Shown: one piece after another, positions 1 to 18,457 of the stretch
Position numbering within the stretch: the first letter of the stretch is position 1
Layout: each line of letters opens with the position of its first letter
Assembly (NCBI GenBank): GCA_013397435.1
Contig: VZRG01000264.1
Coordinates: 372,001 to 436,000, forward strand
DNA from: Erythrocercus mccallii
Lineage: Eukaryota > Chordata > Aves > Passeriformes > Dicruridae
Reading direction: 5' to 3'
DNA: 64,000 bases
Notes under the pieces: generated by a model
Told to the model about the DNA's origin: nothing
What the model saw: the letters and a program-made list of their open reading frames with translations, nothing else
The model's database searches: none
Translations under genes and position numbers: made by a program

Positions 1-3000
1 TTATTGCAGAAACACTTGCATATTCAAATTCCTAACTTGGAGTGTAACGGAATTGTTAGGAAACAATGTAAAATCATGTAAACATAAACTATATATATAA
101 AGTATGAAAAATACATAAGAATAGACAATAAAACACCATTAAAAAATCAAACCAATAAACAGTGCTTAAATCGAGTTAGAAATTTAAATTTTTTTAGATG
201 CAATCATGTTTTGCAAAGAAGCAAATTTAGACAGTGGAAGTTTATTTGGTTAAAAAAAACCTATCAAATTTGAACGATGTTCAAGAATATTAAAAAAGGC
301 TAATGAGGGATTGCAAAGCTGTAAAGGCACTTAATGAGCTTCAGAAGGCAAGTGTATTCTGTCATATAAAAAAGACACATAAAGAAGTACAATGTATAAA
401 CGAGCATGCAGATTTTTTGTAATCAACAGATTTGATTGAGAGACAGAATTCTACAAATGTGTTTCTTTACTATGTGGTACCAATGAAGTGGGTTGAAAGC
501 AGCAAGTGACTTTTGGTGTTAGTTAATGGGATTTAAGATGATTCTTTTCATGAATAGCTATCCAGACCTTTGGACATTTTATTCAATCATTTTTTCCCCA
601 ATGAAATAGCTGTAAATAGTGCATTATGTTAAACTCTTGTATTTGCAGTGAAGGGTGACAGATTCTATAAAATTCTTCTAATACTCTCCTCAGTGTACAC
701 TTACATTTTTTGAAAAAACAAAACAAAACAAAACAAATCCTAACAATAAAATAAGTTTTAAACATATTACAAAGAAAGCACAGCAGTTTGATCAGGTCTT
801 TCCAGGACAAACGACCTCTCCACCGTTAGTCAGCTACCTGTTGATGGAAATAATTGGTTGCTACCAGTGAAACACTTGAAAGAACAAGTGATGTATACAA
901 TTATTTCTGCCAGCAGCAGCTCAATAGAGCTTGCTACTGCAATTTCAACAAGACTCTTGTAGTCTTCATAAAAACGAAGGGCAAAAAGGAGTGAAAAGTC
1001 TGTGCAAATACCATGTGAATAGAAGTAGCAGAAAAACAAACCAAAAGAAAAGAGGGAGTATCAACACTACAATTCAAAACCAAAAATGAGATGATTTCAG
1101 GAAAAGGTTCCTCTAGGAATCTCTACTGATTGTTTGTAGATGCTCATGTCTAACGTGGGGGACCCTTAAAAAGTTACAAATAGGGGTATTATTTTTATGA
1201 AGCAAACAATCACAAACCTGGTAATAACATCATAGTTCAATTCTCATCACTTTTGGTAAATATGGTGATGGATGCTGTATTTATCCACATCTCATCTGAG
1301 CTCCTCCTCTTTCTAAGAGACAAAGTTCATGGCAAAAATACACGCTCATTACAAGGATTGACCTCAAATCTCTTTGGACACTCTTTACTAATTCAGCTTA
1401 TGCATTTCTCACCTGCCAAGCTGAAGTATTCTGAACCATATCAATGGATGATTGAGAAAACAAACTTGTAGGAAAAGAAACACTCCTCCCTACTGCCAGA
1501 AATTTGTTTCAAGTCATATTCTGTTCTGATCCAAGGAATGGAAAGTATTATTCCCAAGTATTTAACTGGTTTCTTCATGCATCTGCATGGTAAATAGCAA
1601 TCCTGTGCCCTGCACACCAGACTATGAGCTTGGGTGTCCTATTCTCCATTCTGAAACAGAATGGGAAACCCACACCTGTGTGTACCAGACAACAAGAAAA
1701 CACTTCAAGAATCCAGAGAATTTCTGAGGAGAACATTCTAATATTTCATACAGAAAAAATGTTCCATTGAAAAATCTTTTTCCTTTTTTACTTGCTGTGT
1801 TTGCAAGTGAGTTTTACCACCTGTTAAATTACTTTTTTAATATCTGTATTCAAATTAAAATAATCAGTTGAATATTCAGTTTTGTTTGGAAAATGCCACA
1901 AAAGGTTTTCTTTCTGTTGCATATTCACTGCCTTTTTCCCTTGACTGAATGACAGTCTTTAATTAATTTTTATTCCTATCAGCCATGCAGAACCAAACAC
2001 ACAATACAAATGATCCTGTGATGTCTTGTGTCATCAATAAATGACCTAACTAGCTAAAGTTCCACTTGTTTTTCCACAGAAAATTATTGTCATTAATCTT
2101 TATAGCCTTATTAGAAACAAGGTATTACATAAATGTTACTGACAGCATAATTGAAGGAATAACCTTGTAACTCAAAAGTGAACCAGTTTTCCTGAAAAAT
2201 CAATATTTATTATGAAAGAGAATGAATATTCCTTTATGGCTTTTGAAACGCAGAAACAAAATAAATTAAAATGCCTCAGCCTATTTATGACCTCTAAAAG
2301 TGTTCACTAGCTCAATCTGAAAATAGATTAAAATGCAATACTATTCCTACAGCAAATTTTCTGACTAAAAGCTCCCTCAATGTTGTACTAATGTATGGCC
2401 TGAATCACCTGATTATTCATACAATATAATGTTCAAAATAGTGATTAAAATCTAAGGTCCTGTCTTTAAAGCCACTAATATGATGAAAGAAGTAAGAGTC
2501 TTTAAAATTATATTTTTTTCAGTATCAATACTGATTGCTTTTTGGAAGTCAAAGTGTGTATTTATTAGAAGACTATTACATAGAATGAACCCTGCACTGA
2601 GTGGGGGAAAACTGGCTAGATTGTACCACTTAGGGAAGAGCCTTAAATGGGTGCTCAGTTTTTATGTAGTGATGGAGGGAAAGACTGATGAACTTCATCT
2701 CTTGAATGGTATAGCAATCTCTCCCAGATGGAAAGAAACATGGGATAACTGCTTTTTCTTTACTCACATGGGTAACTGGCAAATACCATTTGGCAAATAC
2801 CAAATAGGTGAAGTCAGTGCTCTCCTAAAGCCTGTGACTATAGTTCATTTGCTCACTTGTCACTTGCCAACACTACATTCACCTAGAATACATCTGTAGA
2901 ACATCATGGAAACATATTCCAGCTACAATTTTTTGCAAACCTTAATATTTGAGTTAAATATGCCATGACAGCAATACTTAAATTTTCTCCTGCCTTTGGG

Positions 3001-4926
3001 GGCTTTCTACAAATTTTTTTTCCTTACAATTAATTATAGCTTCAAGTATCTTGCTAAATGAAACACTACCAGAGAACTTCCATGGACATGGGAATCTGCT
3101 GATTCATATTATTAAGCTTGTGTAATAGCTGTCAATACATTTTTGGAATATGCCCAATAACAACTGTCCCTCCCCTCCCAGTAATTCCTGGATATGGTAG
3201 CAAAGTTAGCAGGGCAATAAATGACTCCTGAGCTGCAGTATCTCCAAACTGTTTTGGAGAGCACAGCACACACAGGGGTTCTTCCTGCCAAGCTGGCCTC
3301 TGCGCCAGTTCCTGGCTGGGAACAAGCCTTTGGAGATATAGACCATGATTAAGCCTGTTAAGTGGGACCTTCCAAATGCCTTGTGCACCACAGGTGCCTC
3401 TTGTGCTTCTCCTGCCTAAGAAATGTGCAAAATGTAATCTTTTCAACCTTTTAACATTGTTCAGTAAATCTGCTTTTCCACTGATTTGAAGTTTAAAATT
3501 TTAAGTTCTTTCTGTATTCCTTAGCCCATCAACAGTAGATGTAAACACTTGCATTTTCCTTCAGTTTGTTAAATTATCACAATATATAGACAGATAGATC
3601 CATATTTTATTCTGACACATCAGAATAAAAACCACTGAGGATTCATTACTATTTATTTTATATTGGTTATTTTCCTAAAAGAAATAAGTCTCAAATGCAG
3701 CATAAAATTGTAGGAGTACAAATTCACTATCTACTAACTATCAATAGCAACAAAATTAAGGTCAAAGATGTCTTTAACATGAAAATTAAATCCTTTTAGT
3801 ACTTTGAGGTACTGCTATCACTGTTAGCTTAAGGTCCTTTTAGCAATGTGTAAAACAAATTTTGCCCTTTTTGAGCTACTGATCACACGTGACCTTATGC
3901 AATTAAGGCTACATTAACACCCATGTGGAGATGTTTAAATGGATCTTAGTGATTTAATACACTGTTCACTAAGTTGGAAAATGGTATGTACTTTCCCCAG
4001 ATTGTTTTTGAAACCTTGACACGCAGTTGCTTTAAAAGGGTTGCTTTAAGAGATTAATATATAAAGATCTACACAATAATGCTTAACAAAGGTACTCTTT
4101 AACAAGATTACATACTGGATTTTTTTCAGTAAGCTCATTGCCACAGTATCTGAGTACCTAATATTCATTACTACATTTTTCACAATTACTTTTGTGAGAC
4201 AAGTTTCTCATAACTCATACACAAAAAATTTAAACAGAAATAATAGATTTTTTTACTCTGACAGTTGCATGCAAACACAAGGCACTTGATACTAAAGTTC
4301 TCTTCACAAATACGAGTCTTAATCACAAGCCAGCTTGTCTCTCTGAAACAATACACACACCATTTACAGAGCTATTATCATCCCCACTGTATCAAAAAGA
4401 TAGAGCACCAACAAATATTTATTTTAAACCAAGGGGAAATAGCTGTACATTAGATTTCTTCCTTATATGTGTTTGATGATGCAATTGGTAACATTATTTC
4501 AAAATGTTCCAAACACCTTCCAGACCATCTTAAATGACTAATAGCTAAAACAGACTTCAGCAAAATATGTTTCCTCTCTCTTCTACATGGCTTGTCATAA
4601 ACTCAGTTGCCCACTCATTCAGAACATGGCTAAATGAGCTCTTCAGCTACAAATCCTCAAGATGCAGTGAGCTCATAGTATTGCTCACACTCACTGCCGG
4701 GAACAGAGAATTCCTGCCTCTGACTGAATGTTTCTGGTGCTTTCTGCTGGTTCTGGGATTTCTTTGATCCTTCTGTGAGCTGATTTAACTTTCTAAAACA
4801 TAAGAGAATTCCAGGAGACTGATGAACCATTTTCACTTGTTAAATCAAGGCATGACAAAGCCTGAAACATACCAGAACTTGTAATCAGAAGGCAGCAGGG
4901 TTATCCAGTCCAAGCTGAGGAAGCAC
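1..4926. other. Intergenic, no supported gene
   Basis: AT-rich sequence. The (CAAAA)n run near 718-736 and a somewhat GC-richer patch at about 3130-3430 are the only visible structure. In human the next gene in this direction is CHRM5, but no muscarinic receptor sequence is present here. Confidence 0.6.
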
Positions 4927-5419
4927 GTCTTCCTCCTTTTGGCAATAAGGAAATCAGCTTGTCTATAGTCCAAGTAAATCTTTAAATTTCTTTTCTGAGG
5001 TATCAGTTGCTTCAATTCACAGTCTGCCTTATGTTATCTCAAGAAGTCTCACTAAAAGGCAGCTATGTTGGTTTTTTTTTTTGAAAATGGAGATGCCAGA
5101 CATAACACTCAGAAGACTGATCCTAAAAATCTGTAAATAAGAAAATAAAACTGAACTACAGCAAACATTTATTGTCTTCCTCCTTTTGGCAATAAGGAAA
5201 TCAGCTTGTCTATAGTCCAAGTAAATCTTTAATTTCTTTTCTGAGGTATCAGTTGCTTCAATTCACAGTCTGCCTTATGTTATCTCAAGAAGTCTCACTA
5301 AAAGGCAGCTATGTTGGTTTTTTTTTTTGAAAATGGAGATGCCAGACATAACACTCAGAAGACTGATCCTAAAAATCTGTAAATAAGAAAATAAAACTGA
5401 ACTACAGCAAACATTTATT
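4927..5419. repeat. 247-bp near-identical tandem duplication
   Basis: Copy 1 is 4927-5173 and copy 2 is 5174-5419. The only difference I see is one A missing in copy 2 (CTTTAAATTTC against CTTTAATTTC). Both start GTCTTCCTCC and end ACATTTATT. GTCT recurs just after copy 2. The unit has no coding potential. Confidence 0.95.
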
Positions 5420-5522
5420 GTCTGCAGAAATTCAACCTTGGACTATAACTGCTACAGGATCAAGTAAGTTTTGCAGAGTGGCATTTATGATAACCCAAGG
5501 CCACATTACAACTTTAATTGAT

Positions 5523-6068
5523 TGTGCTGGTTTTGAGTGTGGTAGAGTTACAACCTTCACAGTGGCTGGTGTGGGGCCATGCCTAGGGCTTGTACTGGAA
5601 ACAGTGTTGATAACCCAGAGATACTTTCATGACTATGTACAGCACTCCCAAAGAGCCAAGGCCTTTTCTGCTCCTCACCCTATCCCACCAGCAAGCGGCC
5701 TGAGGGTGCACAAGGAGTTGGGAGGTGACAGTCAGGACAGCTCGACCCCAAATGACCAAAGGGATATTCCAGACCATATGGCATAATGCTCTGCATACAG
5801 AGTGGGGGGAAGAAGGGTGGGATATTTGGAGTGATGGCTTTGTCTTCCCAAATACACATTCGGTGTGCTGGAGCCCTGTTGTCCTGGGGATGACTGAACA
5901 CCTGCCTGCCCATGGGAAGGTGTGTGTGCAAATTTTGCTTTCCGTATTAAACTGCCTTTATCTTGACCCACAAATGCTCTTTTACCCTTCTGACTCTTCC
6001 CCATCCCACAGTGGAAGTGAGTGAGCAGCTGCATGGGGCTGGGCTATTGGCCGAGGTTAACTACAACA
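5523..6068 (+). mobile_element. Solo LTR of an avian endogenous retrovirus
   Basis: It starts TGTGCTGG and ends ACTACAACA, and resembles a common avian ERV LTR that I know only by general pattern. It has a U3-like part with CCAAATGACCAAAGG, a degenerate TATA area near 5797-5806, and an ATTAAA signal (5946-5951) followed by the R/U5-like CTTTATCTTGACCCAC. No internal viral genes follow on either side, so it is a solo LTR. I see no clean target-site duplication, which suggests age or that my ends are a few bases off. Confidence 0.75.
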
Positions 6069-7728
6069 ATGACCAATTGACTGTAAGTGACCAATGCATT
6101 CTGCCTAGAACCTCTTTGCTCACTTGACACACAGATTCCAGCTCTAAAATGAAAAAAACCAAAAACTGTAACTTGCAGTAGTTCAGCAGCGGACTGACAC
6201 TGTTCTACAAATTGCTTTATCACGAAGATGTCTGAAAAGGAGGTGAATAATGTACAAGATTTTTGGGCTTGGATTTTTCTGGTAATAGGTTTCTGAGAGT
6301 GGGACACTGCATCTGATCCTGATGCACAAAGGAACTGCCTCAACCTTCATTTACAAAGTCCTAAGAAAAAGCGAAGTGTTGAATATTCCCTATGCTCCTT
6401 CCAAAGTTTTAACTTTCATCTTTTCATGGCCTGAATTCTCCATTCTCCCTTGAAGACAAATCAAGAACATTAATAGACACCATGAAAAAAGGCAGAAATA
6501 TTAGTTCCTACCTTTGGAATTTTTCCATGTTCCTAACATGGAAAAATGCATGTTATGATTAATTATAAGCTAATGCAATTCAATTGTTATTTCAATTACT
6601 GTTAAACAAAAGTAAGTCATGGCTTGTACTTTCCAGGATAGCACAGTAACTGCTAATTGCTCCATCTTCAAAGAACTTCTTTTTCATATATTTTCATAAG
6701 ACACTGGTGATTTTTTTTATAGTTTTTTTCTTCACCAATGCAACTTGACACTTTAGGAGATCCTTCCAGCAAGAATATCCAAGTATCTTCTTGTCTGAAA
6801 ATATTTTACTAATATGTGACACAAAAAGACCATTCAAGCAAAACAAAAAGAGAGCAAAATGTGCAGCTTACTTTGCAGAGTGAAATCTTTCATTGTCCAT
6901 AGAAAACACTGGTTTATTTCTTCTCCAACATCTTAAAAATTGACTTATGAATATTTAGTCTCTTGCAACTTTATTTTCCAGCATAACTTCTAAATATGTA
7001 TTCTAAGAAAATTTATAGCCCTCTTCTGTGTATGGCAGAACAAATATACACATTAGAATTGATTTTGCTTCAGATTTACTGTAAGTGGATGTTAAATACC
7101 ATTTTTGGAAGCAGATATACATTACCTACACTGCATGGACACTGCTACATAAGAAGTTACTAATTGTAAAGATGAAGAACAGCATTTATGATGAAAAAAA
7201 TTTTTATGGACTGTAGCTAATAGAGTGTGGCAAGTTTGTTGTCATTTTAATTTGCAATTGTTCAACTACTAAAAAAAGTAAGTTTTTTCAACTTTTCTCT
7301 GGGTAGCTTGAAGAGATACTGTGTAAGAGATATACAAGCATGCTCAAAGAACAAGGTTCTGCCAGTGACTTAGCATTCCTCAAAAGCCATATACTTTGGA
7401 ATGTGATTTATAAGACGAGCATAATTTAGCTTCCTGCTACACCTGACGTTTTCTTTCATTTTAAAATTAGTTAATTTGAACTTTATTTGAAATTTGGTAT
7501 TTGGCCTCAAATCATTACACTTACAAGTTGAAAGCACAGCATGCATAAAAAGAGTGAGAGGCCTCAGTGTCACAGAATGATACATGTAAACTAGAAAAGA
7601 AAGATTCAAGATCTTGACAGCTTTAATGACTTCTCATGCAAAATACTTTGCTTTCTTTCCTCCCAGAGAGTTTTTAGCAGAAAGTAGATCACAGTAAAAC
7701 TGGGCAACAGTGGAAGATCTTTGAACTA
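6069..7728. other. Intergenic, no supported gene
   Basis: AT-rich between the LTR and the CR1 end. Apart from the hairpin at 6519-6547 I see nothing. Confidence 0.6.
6519..6547. repeat. Perfect 13-bp hairpin with 3-nt loop
   Basis: The left arm 6519-6531 (ATTTTTCCATGTT) is the exact reverse complement of 6535-6547; the loop is CCT. Confidence 0.85.
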
Positions 7729-7889
7729 AAGATTATCCAGAGAGGTTGTGGAGTCTCCCTCACTGAAGATATCCAAGAACCATCTGGATGCAATCCCGTG
7801 CCATGTGCTCTAGGATGACCCTGATTGGGAGATCGGACCAGAGGACCCACTGTGGTCCCCTCCAACCTTATCCACTCTGTGATTCTGTA
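7729..7889 (+). mobile_element. CR1 LINE 3' fragment
   Basis: Degraded CR1 3' end on the plus strand: GAGGTTGTGGAGTCTCC, CTCTAGGATGACCCTG and GTGGTCCCCTCCAACCTTAT, ending in CTGTGATTCTGTA. It lies just beyond the EMC7 3' end. Confidence 0.85.
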
Positions 7890-8105
7890 AATTGTACAGG
7901 CAGCAAACAGCATAAAATAAAATGATTTTATATGTAATGTGACAAGCTGATACAGCAAATTACTTACCCAGTAAACTCACAACTCCATTTTGAAAGGATG
8001 ATTTGTTCATTTCGGAACTCAACAAGTGTAAAACATTAAAGACATTTTAAAACTGAACTCCACTCCTATTATCTTTGAAATTTTTTTATACATTGTCTTA
8101 AGACA

Positions 8106-8389
8106 TTTATTACCGTGAAGCACATTGTGTAATTTAATTCTCTACAGAAAATACAGTCAATTCAGTATCATCAATAACTTTATACAGATACAGCAGTGAA
8201 GCCATGTCATCTTTTGCTTACTGTCAAGTACAAAACAAATTATACAGTCTAAAAAAAGCTACAAACCACACTTGTAGCATAACATATGTTGTGCCTGGTT
8301 AAAGTTTACAGCAGTGGCTTTTTGATCTTTCAAGACAAATAAACACGACAACAAACAGCTGTGGAAACTCAGACTTAGGAGGAAGACAA
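8106..8389 (-). other. EMC7: EMC7 3' UTR with candidate polyadenylation signal
   Basis: This is the sequence after the EMC7 stop codon. The first AATAAA on the minus strand lies at 8111-8106. Transcript data would be needed to fix the true end; sites further left are possible. Confidence 0.45.
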
Positions 8390-15439
<7,050 letters not shown>

Positions 15440-15454
15440 CGCCGCGCGCCGCGC

Positions 15455-15516
15455 CTGCGCCGCCGCGGATGGGATGGCCCCGCCCCTGCGCCGCCGCGGA
15501 TGGGATGGCCCCGCCC
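15455..15516. repeat. 31-bp tandem duplication in the EMC7 promoter
   Basis: The blocks 15455-15485 and 15486-15516 are identical. Each carries GCCGCCGCGGAT, GGGATGGCC and a CCCCGCCC GC box. A partial third copy (CTGCACCGCC) begins at 15517. The block lies just upstream of the EMC7 ATG. Confidence 0.9.
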
Positions 15517-15639
15517 CTGCACCGCCTCGGCCCCGCCCCGCGGCCGATGCCGAGGGGCTGAGCCCGCCCCGGTTGTGCAGCTCGCAAGGCGGTGTTGGAA
15601 AGGCAGGCGCGGCTCTCTTGTGTTTCGGTTTGTGAGTAA

Positions 15640-18364
15640 AAGGAAAGGATAAGTTGCCACTTAAAATGTGGAATGACAGAAACGTGAATCTGAAGAAAAA
15701 GGATGTGTAAGAAGTACATGTATCTTCCTTGGTAATGGATATATTTAAGGCATTGTAGTTTGAAATCGTAATAGTTACCATGAAAAGACTAATAAACATT
15801 TTCTAGGGGGGGAAAAGTAACAAATCTTACAAATTATTAAAATTGGCCTAAAGCATAATCTTTTAAAATGACTTATAGCACTGCATTTTGTTTGATTAGT
15901 TACAGTAGAATGAAAATGTGTTACTTATTAGACAGGCACACACTTACGGGAGAAACCATGAGGGCTGTAATACCTACCCTGACCCCTAATTTTCCTTTAC
16001 AAAGCACATCCTATAATGTCATATGTATTCATTGTCACGTTGTGGCTACAGTTGCTTCCTTTTACCTCTCTTATTTATGTCAGAGTTAATTACTGAACCT
16101 GTGCAAAAACACTATAATTAATGAAGATGAACCTGGTCATCAGCTGATAATAAAAATACTACATTATACTAGGCATGATTTAAAAAGCAAATGTCATCCT
16201 ATGTCAGTGGGATGTTGTGAATTATTTGTCTATTAGTATCTTTGAGCTGTCTCTACTTTGCAGAAAATCAGGAAGATGCATGATCCATGAGGTTCTTCTG
16301 TCACATAAGCTCACAAACACCTAAAACTGCAGCAGTTTTGGGGGTGGAAACCTAAGAATGCCAGAACTGAATAGTGTTAGAAGTACTTACCAATAGAATC
16401 ACTAAGCAGAAGCATTTATGTTAAAGCTACTGACAACACTCTTTCCAGTACAACACCACAGATAGACATCATAGTGACATATCATGCAGTTGGTGTAAAA
16501 ATGCTCCTTTTTATAAAATATCCTCAAGGAACTGTATTAGGATACTGTCAGACTACAGTATGAATGATCATGCTGTCCAGTTTTAAGGATTTCCTCATCC
16601 TAATAATTTGTTTTTATAATCTAAATAATACAGTTTATTGGTTTAAATCATTGGAGAACCCAAAGAAAAAGACTCCCCTATTTGTTCTTTCATAATCCAA
16701 TCCAAGAAGCTTCTCTCTATACGTATCATCCTGTTAACAAATTGAGAAGTTAATTAAACAGCATCTTGCCTTTTCCAACAGCTGCACTGGCATGCACCCT
16801 TTTCAGTGTTAGGTTAGTAATCCCTTGTCCTCTCACCATGTAACATCTTTACATATTAAAAGTTCTCTTTCATTCAAATATTTCAATTACCATATTTTTA
16901 AGTGTACATAACTGAGAAAAAAATTTAATTTGGTTGATTACTGCCTTTTTCTGGTTAAGACTAGCTACAATGGCAGCTTGAGTGGATTGCACAATGCTAT
17001 TTTGTGAGTTCTGATATGCTGTGGGTGATTCCATGATCCCGTGCGCGGCTTACGCGTCTTCTAGGTAAAAAGAAAAATCCCAGCACAACAGTAGTACAAA
17101 TGGAAACAAAGACATAAAAACAGCCAGGTATATATTTATCAAAATAATTAGTACATCAGCTAGGATATGCTACCTGGTTTTATTCTGGAAGAAATTTTAC
17201 TATTAGCAAAGTTGTTTCTGCAGCTTGATTTCAAGTGAATCTCTCATCAGAAGACAGATAACAATTTCAGTTCAATGGAAACAACCAAATAATTCTATGA
17301 ACTTGAAAATGCAGTCAAGGATGACCTCCATGTTTTGTACTTGTCTCTTCATTGATGGATTCACTCCTTGAGTAGCAGCTACATAGAAAATTGCAAGCTT
17401 CTTAGAAGTTCTACCCAGCTCACAAGAACATTTTCGGTTTTGTCTGAGTTGTTCCAACCAGCTGCTGCTAATGCTACAGAACTGTCAGCCAGATGGATGA
17501 GAGCTGACAGCCCCTAATGGGTTGAACAAAGAGAAGGCCTAGATTAATATAATGCCATCACACTAGTAACACTGAAATCTGTGTCCACAGATTCTTGTCA
17601 CCTTTGGTTTCACATACAAACTGAAAAAGTAGAGGAAACCTATTAAATGCCTCTGAATGCATCATCAGAATCCAAGATCACCACAGCAGTTTACAAAGAA
17701 ATAAATGGTTTGGAGTAGTGTTGTATACTATAAGAGAGTTTTTTAATCTCCCGAGGATAAAAGGAGTTTGCAAAAAAGGTAGCAGAACTTAGTTTTTAAA
17801 TAATCCTTTTCACAGTCAGAATGCTAGCAAAGCTCGCTACGTGTCTTTTGCTTAGAGGTCACCATTAGTAAAGCATTTAATTCACCTTTGAACATTTCAG
17901 TGTAATTGCTCTGAAAACTTCTCTTTCCATAAAGCTAATAGTACCTTGGCTAGTATTTAAATATTTGCTCTGGAAAATTAAGATGATTTGTTATTGATAT
18001 TGGTTTACTGTAATACACCAGACAAGTGCTGGGCCACAAACAGCAGCAGTCCAAAATCTGTTTTGTGCGTGACTCAGGCTGAGTACGCAGAGGTGTTGAC
18101 TTTGACCAGACAAGCAGGGAGCACCTTCAGCTATCTGCCTCTAATCTTACCATAATCTTTGAGTCAGTCCCTCAATATAGATACACAGATAACAACACTC
18201 AACACACCAGATTGAGTAATGCTGGTTCACAAATGTGAAAGGTGAAAGCAAAGATAGTCCTTGCTGACACAAAGAATAAATAAGAACTATATGTGCATCG
18301 GAATACTCATAGCTACATCCTATTTGTTTTTTGATAAACTAGTTAGAGGTGAGAAGAAATCAAA
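15640..18364. other. Upstream of candidate small gene; no other gene seen
   Basis: AT-rich. It holds the 30-bp word at 17025-17054 that also occurs at the EMC7 island edge. If the candidate gene starts at the island, this is its first intron. Confidence 0.5.
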
Positions 18365-18457
18365 ATGCCCAGCAAAGCGAGCAGATTTGTGAGAATGCAC
18401 AAACTGAAGATAGATGGAAGAGATCAGGATAAAGGTACTGGGAAAGGCCACAGCCAG
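18365..18457 (+). CDS. Candidate small gene, coding exon 1
   Basis: 31 codons from ATG to a consensus CAG|GTAAGT donor; only the ATG frame is open. A possible acceptor (TGATAAACTAG) ends about 18341, so a 5' noncoding exon further upstream is plausible. Confidence 0.5.

Noticed and set aside
2480..2899. 139-codon open frame on the plus strand
   Set aside because: No recognised domain, no splice or promoter context, and composition like the surrounding AT-rich intergenic DNA. Probably chance.
5418..6034. Several 80-120 codon frames on both strands
   Set aside because: All lie in the solo LTR and its edge; they are not genes.
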